Origin: an uncultured Kroppenstedtia sp.
GTDB lineage: Bacteria; Bacillota; Bacilli; Thermoactinomycetales; DSM-45169
Assembly (NCBI GenBank): GCA_959600065.1
Contig: CAUGKZ010000089.1
Coordinates: 1 to 7,127, forward strand
DNA length: 7,127 nucleotides
Direction of reading: 5' to 3'
The number at the start of each line of letters is the position of its first letter. Position 1 is the first letter of the stretch. Below the pieces are notes generated by a model. It was not told the origin of the DNA and searched no databases. It saw only the letters and a list, made by a program, of their open reading frames with translations. Below are positions 1 through 6,277 of the stretch, in pieces. The position numbers and the translations under genes were made by a program.

Positions 1-1024
1 GGTCACCCTACAAGGGGTGGAAGAAGCACTCCATCACCACCCTGATGTCAAGGCGATCTTGTTGATCAACCCTACGTACTTCGGGATCGCCTGTCACCTG
101 GAAGAGATCGTAGACCTGGCCCATTCCCGGGGTATCCCCGTCCTGGTGGATGAAGCCCACGGGGTGCATACCCATTTTCACTAGAATTTACCCTTGTCCG
201 CTATGCAAGCCGGCGCGGACATGGCTGCCACCAGTGTACACAAGCTGGGGGGATCCCTCACCCAAAGTTCGGTGTTGAATGTGCGGGAAGGTCTGATCCA
301 CCCGCGCCGGGTGCAAACGATGATCAGCATGATGACCACCACTTCCACTTCCTATCTTCTCCTCGCTTCCCTGGATACAGCCCGGCGCTACCTGGCCACC
401 CATGGAGAAGAGCGGATCGGAGATGCACTGCGGCTGGCTGATCTCGCCCGCAGGAGAATCAATGAAATCCCCGGACTTCGCTGTGTCGGTCGGGAAATCC
501 TCGGGGGTGAAGCTACCTATGCCATGGATGAGACCAAATTGATCATCCATTTGCACAGCCTGGATATCACTGGCTACGATGCGGAGACTTGGCTTCGGGA
601 ACAGTGGAATATCGAGGTGGAATTGTCTGACCTGTATAACCTCCTGTGTCTGATTACCCCCGGAGATACCGAGGATTCCATCCATCGATTGGTGGAAGCA
701 TTGGAGGGTTTGTCCCAGGAATTTTATACCGAGAGGCAAGGGCGAGTCGACTCGGTTCGGGTTCCGGAGGTTCCCGTGCTGGCGGTCTCTCCCCGGGATG
801 CCTTCTATGGAGAAACCGTCCCAGTTCCCTTTACCGAATCCGCCGGCCGGATCATCGCGGAATTTATCATGATCTATCCGCCGGGGATTCCCGTCTTGCT
901 TCCCGGAGAACAGATCACACAGGAAAACATCGAGTATATCACCGAACACCGGGACGCCGGCTTGCCTGTACAGGGACCTGAAGATCCACAGATCCGTATG
1001 GTTCAGGTGTTAAAAGAGTTTTAA
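1..1024 (+). pseudogene. speA: SpeA-type arginine decarboxylase, 5' truncated by the window and interrupted by an in-frame TAG
   Basis: This is a PLP-dependent Orn/Lys/Arg decarboxylase-family gene; the Bacillus SpeA member converts arginine to agmatine in the cytoplasm for polyamine synthesis. Frame 2 is open from the left edge for 60 codons, through NPTYFG and VLVDEAHGVHTHFH (the Asp that contacts the PLP ring nitrogen), then meets TAG at 182-184. It continues in the same frame for 279 codons through LPLSAMQAGAD, SVHKLGGSLTQSS (the PLP-Schiff-base Lys), VELSDLYN, YPPGIP and GLPVQGPED to TAA. From memory, B. subtilis SpeA aligns collinearly with no gap and has an acidic residue at the TAG. 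About 145 N-terminal residues are off-window. GAG-to-TAG is the simplest lesion. TTG194 or ATG203 downstream of the stop have no Shine-Dalgarno sequence, so reinitiation is unlikely, and either half alone lacks part of the active site. The alternatives are a sequencing error or UAG readthrough. Family assignment is very secure; functional state is uncertain. Confidence 0.85.
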
Positions 1025-1029
1025 ACGGG

Positions 1030-1068
1030 AAATAGCGGGTGGGGAATTCCGACCCGCTATTTTTATTT
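1030..1068 (+). terminator. Intrinsic terminator after speA, possibly shared with the convergent HAD gene
   Basis: An 11-bp perfect inverted repeat (1030-1040, AAATAGCGGGT, with 1052-1062, ACCCGCTATTT) encloses an 11-nt loop and is followed by a T-rich tail on the plus strand. It begins 6 nt after the speA stop. The right arm abuts the stop codon of the convergent minus-strand phosphatase gene. On the minus strand the tail is interrupted by CCCG, so termination from that side would be weaker. Confidence 0.85.
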
Positions 1069-1848
1069 GATTTTCAGATCAGGCACCTCGGCCATACTGG
1101 CCAAGATATAATCCGGTCGCCAGGGACTTCTCTCTGCCTCCTGGCGTGTACTGATCCCAGTCAAGACCAGCACCGATCCCATGCCATTCTCCTGGGCCAT
1201 CCGGATGTCCGTCTCCAACCGATCCCCCACCAGCCAACAGGCAGCCGGTTCCAAGTTCAGCTGATGAAGGGCGGCTTGCGCCATCAGAGAGGAGGGTTTG
1301 CCAACCACCTGACCCACCCGTTGACCGGTCACCGCTTCCACCGCACCGATCAAAGCAGCGGTATCCGGTAGCTCCCCTCCGTCAACGGGGCAGGTCCGAT
1401 CCGGATTGGAGGCGACGATTTCCGCCCCTTGCTTCCATGCCTGAAACACCCGATTCAGTTTGTTATAGGTGAAGCCTCTGTCCCAAGACAATAACACATA
1501 GCGGGCTTCCATCGGCTCTTCTGTCAACCGGATCCCGTGTTGCAACAACTCCTCTTGGATCGGCTCCTCACCGACCACCATGACCTTCTCCCCGGAACGG
1601 CAAATCCTCTGAAAATATTGCGCCGTCACCAGAGAAGAGTTGACCACCTCCTCCAGCTCGGCAGGAATGCCCATCCCTCGCAGTTTGCGCACATAATCCT
1701 CTCGGCGGGCAATCGGTTTATTGGAGAGAAAGAGCACCCGATCTCCTCTGGCCCGCAGTGTCCGGATCGCTACATCTGCTCCCGGCACAGGATGATCCCC
1801 GAGATACACCGTTCCATCCAGATCCAAAATATATCCCCTCGGCCCCAT
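1063..1848 (-). CDS. HAD-superfamily IIA phosphatase (AraL/NagD-like), last gene of the transporter operon
   Basis: A 261-residue cytoplasmic HAD-IIA hydrolase, a normal length for NagD, AraL and YutF. Motif I is DLDGT at residues 9-13 (nucleophile Asp9, general acid Asp11), motif II is Ser42 in LSNK, motif III is Lys184 in VGKP and motif IV is GDRLETD at 208-214. All catalytic residues are present, with a type IIA cap between motifs II and III (SWDRGFTYNKL around 121-131). Family members dephosphorylate small phosphomonoesters such as sugar phosphates, glycerol phosphates, nucleotides or pyridoxal phosphate; the substrate here cannot be read from sequence. The ATG is preceded by GAGGAGGG with 3 nt spacing and lies 17 nt after the permease stop, so it is very probably co-transcribed with the importer. 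The inferred job is to release phosphate from an imported compound or clear a by-product. Confidence 0.9.
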   Translation of the reverse strand: MGPRGYILDLDGTVYLGDHPVPGADVAIRTLRARGDRVLFLSNKPIARREDYVRKLRGMGIPAELEEVVNSSLVTAQYFQRICRSGEKVMVVGEEPIQEELLQHGIRLTEEPMEARYVLLSWDRGFTYNKLNRVFQAWKQGAEIVASNPDRTCPVDGGELPDTAALIGAVEAVTGQRVGQVVGKPSSLMAQAALHQLNLEPAACWLVGDRLETDIRMAQENGMGSVLVLTGISTRQEAERSPWRPDYILASMAEVPDLKIK

Positions 1849-1865
1849 CTTCCCTCCTCCTCACC

Positions 1866-3569
1866 TCAGTAAAGTTGGTCCCGCGTCAGCTTTTCGGCGA
1901 AATTTTGCAGGAAGATGACCAGAACGATGATCACGATGGACATAGCAGAAGCCATGTAAAACTCCCCGCGCAGCAAGTTCTGAAAAACAGCCAAACTCAT
2001 CGGTGCCCAGTCTGTCGGTGCCATCAGGATAGAGATGCTGGTCTCCTTGATCACCGTTACAAAAACCAAGATCCCACCGGCAATAATCCCTGGCAACATC
2101 AAAGGTCCGATCACAGTGATCATGGTCATGAAAGGAGAAGCTCCGAGACTGACCGATGCCTCCTCCACATCGCGCCGGATCGCCATCATCGTCCCCATCG
2201 TGGAGCGAATCATATAAGGCATTCGTCGAATCGTATAGGCGACTATCAACAACATCGCCGTCCCCGTTAATTGCAACGGTGGTGTGTTAAAGGTTTGGAT
2301 CAAGGCGATCCCCAGTGCAATTCCCGGTACCACGAGCGGAATCGACGAAAGCCAATCCAGGGAGACCGATCCCCTCCGCACCACAAACCAGGAGACAAAT
2401 ACTGCGATTATCACACTGAGTATCAAAGCCCCCGTGGCCAGGATCAGACTGTTGAATATATTTCCGTAAGAGGTGCTGAAGAGGGTGACATAGTGCTTCA
2501 CTGTGTAGCCGTCAGGCAGTGCATGGTGTCCCCAGGTAGTGGCGATGGAAGAAAGAAAGATCGACCCCATCGCCAACAGAGGAACCAGTAGAACGAGCAG
2601 GCTGTATAAAGAGAGAACCCTATTTAGTCCCTTTCCTTTCATCCTCCCAGAACCCGTCGGTTTTCCCGAGATGGTCCCGTACTCCTTCCCACGAATCACC
2701 CACCGTTGTAACCAGAAGAAAAGGGCAGCCACTCCCACCATCACCACGGTCAAGATGGCGGACCCCGACCAATTGAAAAAGCCAGCAATCTCCCGGTAAG
2801 CCTCGACGACAATCAAATTCAGGTTCTTGGGAGCCAAGATAATCGGGGTACCAAAGTCGGAGAAGCTGATGGTGAACACCAGCAACATACTGGATAAAAT
2901 CCCTGGACCCGCCAAGGGAAGGGTCACCCCGAGGAAGGTGACTCCCCCTTTTGCCCCCAAGTTGCGAGAAGCCTCTTCCAGAGCGGAATCACTGGCACGA
3001 AAAGCGGCTACCATCGGCCACAGGGCATAGGGAAAGAAAAAGAAAACCTGAACCAAGATAATCCCCAGCATCGATTGGACCTCAAACAGGACTCCCTCTC
3101 CCCCCAAAGCCCGCCACAGATGATTTACCCACCCCGTCTGTCCGAACATCAGCATAAATGCATAGGAGGAAATGAACGTCGGCATCACCAAAGGAACCGT
3201 GGCCAGCGCAGCAAAGGTTTTCTTAAAGGGCATATCCGTGCGAGCAAAGGCATAGGCCATCGGCAGACACAACAATGTCACACACACCGCAACCCCTGTG
3301 GCCAACTGGAGGCTGTTTAGGAGTGCGGACAGATAGCGGGAATCTTGCCAAAATTCCCGATACCCTGCCAGGGAAAAGCTGGTGAGTTTCTCCAGGGTCG
3401 ACGCCCGGATCTGAGAATCCACCAGACTTCCCGGAAGATTGATCGGTTCCCCGACAAAACTGACCAACAGGATGGAAACCAAGGGGAGGATCAGGAAAAT
3501 TATAAAAAACAGGAGGATGAGTAGTTTCAAAATCCCCAGACCGCTCCATTTTTTAATCTTCTCGCTCAC
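1866..3569 (-). CDS. Fused two-domain ABC transporter permease (ThiP/FbpB/PhnU-like, COG1178 type)
   Basis: This is the membrane subunit of a binding-protein-dependent importer, with two permease domains in one chain of 567 residues. Each half carries the EAA loop that docks on the ATPase: EEASRNLGAKGG...LPLAGPGI at about 198-224 and EEASVSLGASPF...GPLMLPGI at about 469-495. Some 12 hydrophobic segments are visible, with a basic, glycine-rich cytoplasmic linker near residues 293-315. Such fusions are typical of iron(III), 2-aminoethylphosphonate, thiamine and hexose-phosphate importers. I chose GTG 3569, which has AGAGGGGG 4 nt upstream and starts 11 nt after the ATPase stop. A TTG at 3620 would extend it by 17 residues into the ATPase gene and has no comparable ribosome site. 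A GTG overlapping the ATPase stop (3584) is also possible. It would form one transporter with the adjacent ATPase and lipoprotein. Confidence 0.92.
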   Translation of the reverse strand: MSEKIKKWSGLGILKLLILLFFIIFLILPLVSILLVSFVGEPINLPGSLVDSQIRASTLEKLTSFSLAGYREFWQDSRYLSALLNSLQLATGVAVCVTLLCLPMAYAFARTDMPFKKTFAALATVPLVMPTFISSYAFMLMFGQTGWVNHLWRALGGEGVLFEVQSMLGIILVQVFFFFPYALWPMVAAFRASDSALEEASRNLGAKGGVTFLGVTLPLAGPGILSSMLLVFTISFSDFGTPIILAPKNLNLIVVEAYREIAGFFNWSGSAILTVVMVGVAALFFWLQRWVIRGKEYGTISGKPTGSGRMKGKGLNRVLSLYSLLVLLVPLLAMGSIFLSSIATTWGHHALPDGYTVKHYVTLFSTSYGNIFNSLILATGALILSVIIAVFVSWFVVRRGSVSLDWLSSIPLVVPGIALGIALIQTFNTPPLQLTGTAMLLIVAYTIRRMPYMIRSTMGTMMAIRRDVEEASVSLGASPFMTMITVIGPLMLPGIIAGGILVFVTVIKETSISILMAPTDWAPMSLAVFQNLLRGEFYMASAMSIVIIVLVIFLQNFAEKLTRDQLY

Positions 3570-3580
3570 GTTTCCCCCTC

Positions 3581-4720
3581 TCACAAAACCACCACCTGCT
3601 CCGGCTCCAAGGTGACCCAAACGGGATCCCCCTCACCCAGAAGCGTTTTCTCATCGGTGTACACCACATCCACCTTGAAAAGAATTCCTTTTGCATCCAC
3701 CTCATAGCGAACCTTGGGGCCGAGATAGGTAGAGCGAATCACCTGTGCTGGCCAACAGTTGGGAGACTCCGGTGCCGGGAGCTGCTCCTCCCGTGGAAAA
3801 ACAGACAGACTTTCCGGTCGGATCAGCACCTCCGCTGTCTCCCCTTCGGGAGTGAGGGCACTTACCAGATCCAGTCCGGGGCCGATGGAGAGAATCCGGC
3901 TTTGGTCTGCCTCCTCCATTTTCACTTGGGCCTGAAACAGGTTGGAGGAGCCTACAAAATCAGCTACATAAGTGGTGGCCGGCTGACTATACAGGCGAGA
4001 AGGGGTATCCGTCTGTACCACCCTCCCTTCCTTCATGACTGCAATCCGATCCGCCATGCTCATCGCTTCCTCTTGATCATGGGTGACAAAAATCGTCGTA
4101 ATTCCCAATTTTCTTTGGATATCGCAGATCAGTTTTCGCATGCTCCCCCTCAGCTTCTTATCCAAATTGGACAAGGGTTCATCCATGAGCAACAGAGAAG
4201 GTTCCATGATGATGGCTCGAGCCAGTGCCACCCGCTGTTGTTGTCCCCCGGACAATTGATTCGGCAGGCGATCTTGCAGGTGATGCAGTTCTACCATCTC
4301 CAGGGTCTCCTCCACTTTTTCGCTGATCTGCGACGGAATCCGTGTCAATCTGCGACTGATCATCCCTGTCAAAATCCGTAGTTTTGTCCAAGGGCCCTCC
4401 CGGTAAAATCGCCGCAGATTCAGGGGATAAGCTACATTTTCAAACACGGTTAGATGGGGAAACAAGGCATAGCTCTGAAAAACCATGCCACAGTTCCGCC
4501 GATGAGCCGGGACCCCCCGGATATCTTTCCCGCCAATCCAAATCGTTCCGGAAGAAGGTTCTTCAAAACCGGCGATACAACGCATCGTCGTCGTTTTTCC
4601 ACATCCCGAGGGGCCCAGGAGGGCGAACAACTCGCCTTCCCGGATCTCCAGATTGACATCCTCTAGCGCGTTGACCCCGGTGTAGCTCTTATTTAACTTT
4701 TGAATGGACACAAACTCCAT
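3581..4720 (-). CDS. ABC transporter ATP-binding protein with TOBE-like C-terminus (FbpC/PotA/PhnT-like)
   Basis: The cytoplasmic energy-coupling subunit. From ATG 4720 it has 379 residues: Walker A GPSGCGKTT at 36-44, Q-loop Gln82 (MVFQSYALFPHLTV), signature LSGGQQQRVALARA from 156, Walker B LLLMDEP with Glu181, and switch His214 (VTHDQEEAMSMADR). About 120 residues after the nucleotide-binding domain resemble a TOBE regulatory domain (STYLGPKVRYEVD near the end). All catalytic residues are present. The segment between NVAYPLNLRR and the signature carries about 20 extra, mostly basic residues (roughly 102-132) compared with PotA/FbpC. A TTG at 4738 overlaps the end of the lipoprotein gene, but the ATG has GTGAGGGG 6 nt upstream, so I prefer it; the gap to the lipoprotein stop is 10 nt. 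Substrate class is set by the partner binding protein, not this gene. Confidence 0.94.
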   Translation of the reverse strand: MEFVSIQKLNKSYTGVNALEDVNLEIREGELFALLGPSGCGKTTTMRCIAGFEEPSSGTIWIGGKDIRGVPAHRRNCGMVFQSYALFPHLTVFENVAYPLNLRRFYREGPWTKLRILTGMISRRLTRIPSQISEKVEETLEMVELHHLQDRLPNQLSGGQQQRVALARAIIMEPSLLLMDEPLSNLDKKLRGSMRKLICDIQRKLGITTIFVTHDQEEAMSMADRIAVMKEGRVVQTDTPSRLYSQPATTYVADFVGSSNLFQAQVKMEEADQSRILSIGPGLDLVSALTPEGETAEVLIRPESLSVFPREEQLPAPESPNCWPAQVIRSTYLGPKVRYEVDAKGILFKVDVVYTDEKTLLGEGDPVWVTLEPEQVVVL

Positions 4721-4730
4721 GGGGCACCCC

Positions 4731-5771
4731 TCACTCAAATTTTTTACGCCACTCGTTCCGGATCCGGTCGTAATTCTTCACTGCCCAATCCACATCCAAT
4801 TTTTGCGCGTGGGGGATCACCTTTTTCAAGGTGAGGGGAGTCTGGGATTTAACATCCTCCCGGATCGGAATATGGTACCATTTAGCAAGCACCTCCTGCC
4901 CTTCTTTAGACAAAAGGTAATCGATCATCGCTTTTCCACCCTCGGGATTGGGTCCATCCTTCACCAGGGTGACGGGATTGACCAGAATCGGCGTCTTCTC
5001 CGGAACCACAAAATCCACTTTTTCTCCTCGGGCCTTCATTTCATAGGCCATAAAGTCAAAGGCAACTCCGATCTCCGCCTCCCCTTTGGCTACTGCCTGC
5101 GAGGGAGCTAAGCCCGAATCAGGAAAAGCGTTGGCCTGATCCACCAATTTATCGAAATATTGCCACCCTTTTTCCTCACCCATTTCCATCATCTGGCTCA
5201 TCACTGTCAATGTGGCTGTGCCGGAAGCGGCAGGATTAGGCATTTGAAACTTCCCTTTCCAGCGGGGATCCAGCAGGTCATCCCACGTACGGGGAACTTC
5301 ATCTTTTTTCACCTGATCCGTGTTGTAGATAAATCCCAGAACGAATATCTCAGTACCTACCCATTTCCAATCTTTATCCCGGAGTCTGATACCGTTTTTC
5401 TCCACCGGCCAATCCTTGGCGAAGTCGGGTTTGTAAGAGGTGACAATCCCTTTTCCTTTGGCTGTTTCAAAAGGTAGAAATCCCCCCCCGCCGTACCAGA
5501 GATCTCCCATGGGACGATCTTTTTCTGCAATGAGCCGGTTTACAATCACATTGGTACCACCGTATTGCACATCCACTTTAGAGCCCGGGTTCGCCTTTTC
5601 GTAAGCTTGACCGATCTCCTTGGACATATCCGGCGTCTCTGGAGAATATAAAGTGATCTTCCCCTCAGCTCCTCCAGCTCCTGCTCCTGTATCCCCTGCA
5701 CATCCCACCAGACTGATGACAGACACCAGGAGCGGGATCCCGACGAGACTCCATCCTCTTCTTTTTTTCAT
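4731..5771 (-). CDS. Extracellular solute-binding lipoprotein, AfuA/FbpA class (COG1840-like)
   Basis: The cargo-binding subunit and first gene of the importer operon. Its 346 residues begin with KKRR, a hydrophobic core and a lipobox LVGC (Cys24), followed by a Gly/Ala-rich linker at 25-37, so it should be a membrane-anchored lipoprotein outside the cell. The mature part has the class II binding-protein signatures of the AfuA/FbpA group: KITLYSPETPDM, GDLWYGGGGFLPFE (around 89-102), TWDDLLDPRWKGKF, NPAASGTATLTV and DSGLAPSQAVAKGEAEIGVAF. The adjacent tyrosine pair used by FbpA for ferric iron is absent; the comparable area reads FDFMAYEMK. Iron transport is therefore less likely than an anionic organic ligand such as a phosphoester or phosphonate, but the substrate is not provable here. 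ATG 5771 has GGAGGGG 7 nt upstream. It is followed after 10 nt by the ATPase gene. Confidence 0.92.
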   Translation of the reverse strand: MKKRRGWSLVGIPLLVSVISLVGCAGDTGAGAGGAEGKITLYSPETPDMSKEIGQAYEKANPGSKVDVQYGGTNVIVNRLIAEKDRPMGDLWYGGGGFLPFETAKGKGIVTSYKPDFAKDWPVEKNGIRLRDKDWKWVGTEIFVLGFIYNTDQVKKDEVPRTWDDLLDPRWKGKFQMPNPAASGTATLTVMSQMMEMGEEKGWQYFDKLVDQANAFPDSGLAPSQAVAKGEAEIGVAFDFMAYEMKARGEKVDFVVPEKTPILVNPVTLVKDGPNPEGGKAMIDYLLSKEGQEVLAKWYHIPIREDVKSQTPLTLKKVIPHAQKLDVDWAVKNYDRIRNEWRKKFE

Positions 5772-5803
5772 GTGACTGCCCCTCCGTAACCCACTTTTTT
5801 CAA

Positions 5804-5821
5804 GACAAACCGAAGCTTGCC
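5804..5821 (-). other. Small leader hairpin with a C(UUCG)G tetraloop upstream of the lipoprotein gene
   Basis: On the minus strand GGCAAGC-TTCG-GTTTGTC can fold into a 7-bp stem (two G-U pairs) closed by a C(UUCG)G tetraloop, about 32 nt before the lipoprotein start. No U-run follows, so it is not a terminator. It may stabilise or insulate the operon leader, or be chance. The rest of the stretch between 5772 and 5874 holds the Shine-Dalgarno sequence GGAGGGG but no convincing sigma-A promoter, so where operon transcription starts is not resolved. Confidence 0.35.
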
Positions 5822-5874
5822 CTTATCTTTATTTGATGATCGACTCCCGTGGTTTATGACTTGCACAGGCACAC

Positions 5875-5901
5875 AAAAAAAGCCGCGGCAGATACCGCGG
5901 C
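5875..5901 (-). terminator. Intrinsic terminator of the SR1-like RNA
   Basis: On the minus strand a 7-bp all-GC stem (GCCGCGG with CCGCGGC, arms 5895-5901 and 5882-5888) encloses a 6-nt loop and is followed directly by seven T residues (5881-5875). It starts 14 nt after the SR1P stop codon. It should largely insulate the downstream transporter operon from the small-RNA promoter, although some readthrough could feed it. Confidence 0.92.
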
Positions 5902-5915
5902 GATCTATCAGCTCT

Positions 5916-6035
5916 TTATTCTTCGTCAGAGGTCGATTCGGTGCAACCCGGACAAGTTCCGTACAGGGTTCCGCTTTTTTCACTATCTACATAGGTGATG
6001 ATTCCATCACAGGTTTGACATATGATTGCTTCCAT
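5916..6035 (-). CDS. sr1P: SR1P-like GapA-binding peptide, 39 residues
   Basis: A 39-residue acidic-tailed peptide starting MEAIICQTCDGIITYVDSEK, then SGTLYGTCPGC and ending in EE. It carries two CxxC pairs (CQTC and CPGC), suggesting a small zinc-ribbon-like fold, and the LYGTC core recalls B. subtilis SR1P, also 39 residues and starting MGTIVCQ. In B. subtilis SR1P binds glyceraldehyde-3-phosphate dehydrogenase GapA and promotes its interaction with RNase J1. Two starts are possible. ATG 6047 directly abuts the AAGGGGG ribosome site (no spacing), whereas ATG 6035 lies 12 nt from it and gives the family length, so I prefer 6035; the longer form would have 43 residues. It is the only ORF on the small transcript. 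Family call is from remembered features, not alignment. Confidence 0.85.
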   Translation of the reverse strand: MEAIICQTCDGIITYVDSEKSGTLYGTCPGCTESTSDEE

Positions 6036-6097
6036 CAGATTTGACATCCCCCTTGAAAAGCGGATTCAGCCTGAATTAAAGCGCCTTGGCCTCAAAT

Positions 6098-6108
6098 AAT
6101 ATGTCACA
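6098..6108 (-). promoter_or_regulatory. Putative CcpN operator over the SR1 transcription start
   Basis: The minus strand reads TGTGACATATT, matching at every position the CcpN box I recall for B. subtilis, TRTGHYATAYW. The opposite strand, shifted two bases (6100-6110), matches 10 of 11. The core is the odd palindrome ATGT-C-ACAT. It spans about -3 to +8 of the predicted start, a position where a repressor could block initiation. CcpN represses sr1 under glycolytic conditions in B. subtilis. Consensus is quoted from memory. Confidence 0.55.
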
Positions 6109-6111
6109 TTT

Positions 6112-6140
6112 ATTATATTAGGATATACAATTAACGTCAA
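6112..6140 (-). promoter_or_regulatory. Sigma-A promoter of the SR1-like RNA
   Basis: On the minus strand TTGACG (6140-6135) and TATAAT (6117-6112) are separated by exactly 17 bp: five of six consensus bases at -35 and a perfect -10. The expected start is at about 6105-6104. It is by far the best promoter in the window, so strong expression is expected unless repressed. Confidence 0.92.
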
Positions 6141-6168
6141 CCTGTGATCTCTGGTTTCTCTTGGCAAT

Positions 6169-6192
6169 AAAAAAATCCGGCTCCCTCGCCGG
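6169..6192 (-). terminator. Intrinsic terminator of the GAF-domain gene
   Basis: On the minus strand CCGGC-GAGGGA-GCCGG (arms 6192-6188 and 6181-6177) forms a 5-bp GC stem followed by ATTTTTTT down to 6169. It lies about 85 nt after the stop of the GAF-domain gene and 29 bp before the SR1 -35 box, so it separates the two transcription units. Confidence 0.85.
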
Positions 6193-6277
6193 CCGATCTC
6201 AGTCCTCGCAGTTCATTCCCATAATTCGAAATTTTACATTAAAAGGATCCCTTCTCTGCGCCTTCTCTTGGCAAGGA

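Larger units (their letters stand above)
5875..6105 (-). ncRNA. sr1: SR1-like dual-function small RNA
   Basis: The interval from the predicted start (about 6105) to the end of the terminator T-run (5875) gives an independent transcript of about 230 nt, close to the roughly 205 nt of B. subtilis SR1. It contains a 39-codon SR1P-like ORF and ends in an intrinsic terminator, the same architecture as SR1. In B. subtilis SR1 base-pairs with ahrC mRNA (arginine catabolism activator) and also encodes SR1P. The 5' leader of about 70 nt contains a short inverted repeat (6064-6069 with 6071-6076). Whether the base-pairing function towards ahrC/argR is conserved cannot be judged without the target. The calls rest on the promoter-ORF-terminator layout and the peptide, not on RNA sequence alignment. 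Confidence 0.75.

Noticed and set aside
182..184. Pyrrolysine or selenocysteine-like recoding in speA
   Set aside because: Arginine decarboxylases are not known to use pyrrolysine, no pyl genes are in view, and TAG is not the selenocysteine codon. A nonsense mutation or base error is simpler, though suppression is kept as a check.
188..949. Long antisense open frame (253 codons) opposite speA
   Set aside because: It is a shadow of speA. The plus-strand frame has clear decarboxylase motifs, while the antisense product has no recognisable domain and no ribosome site.
194..1024. Treating the 276-codon frame from TTG 194 as a complete independent gene
   Set aside because: The same frame continues upstream of the TAG with SpeA motifs, there is no Shine-Dalgarno sequence before 194 or 203, and the product would lack the N-terminal half of the PLP fold.
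1866..5771. Spermidine/putrescine importer (PotABCD) linked to speA
   Set aside because: The ATPase is PotA-like, but the permease is a single fused chain rather than separate PotB and PotC, and the binding protein has AfuA/FbpA-type rather than PotD-type signatures.
5768..5983. 71-codon minus-strand frame starting MKKAEPCTEL across the SR1 terminator
   Set aside because: It overlaps the SR1P ORF in another frame, reads through the GC hairpin terminator and overlaps the lipoprotein start; no family resemblance.
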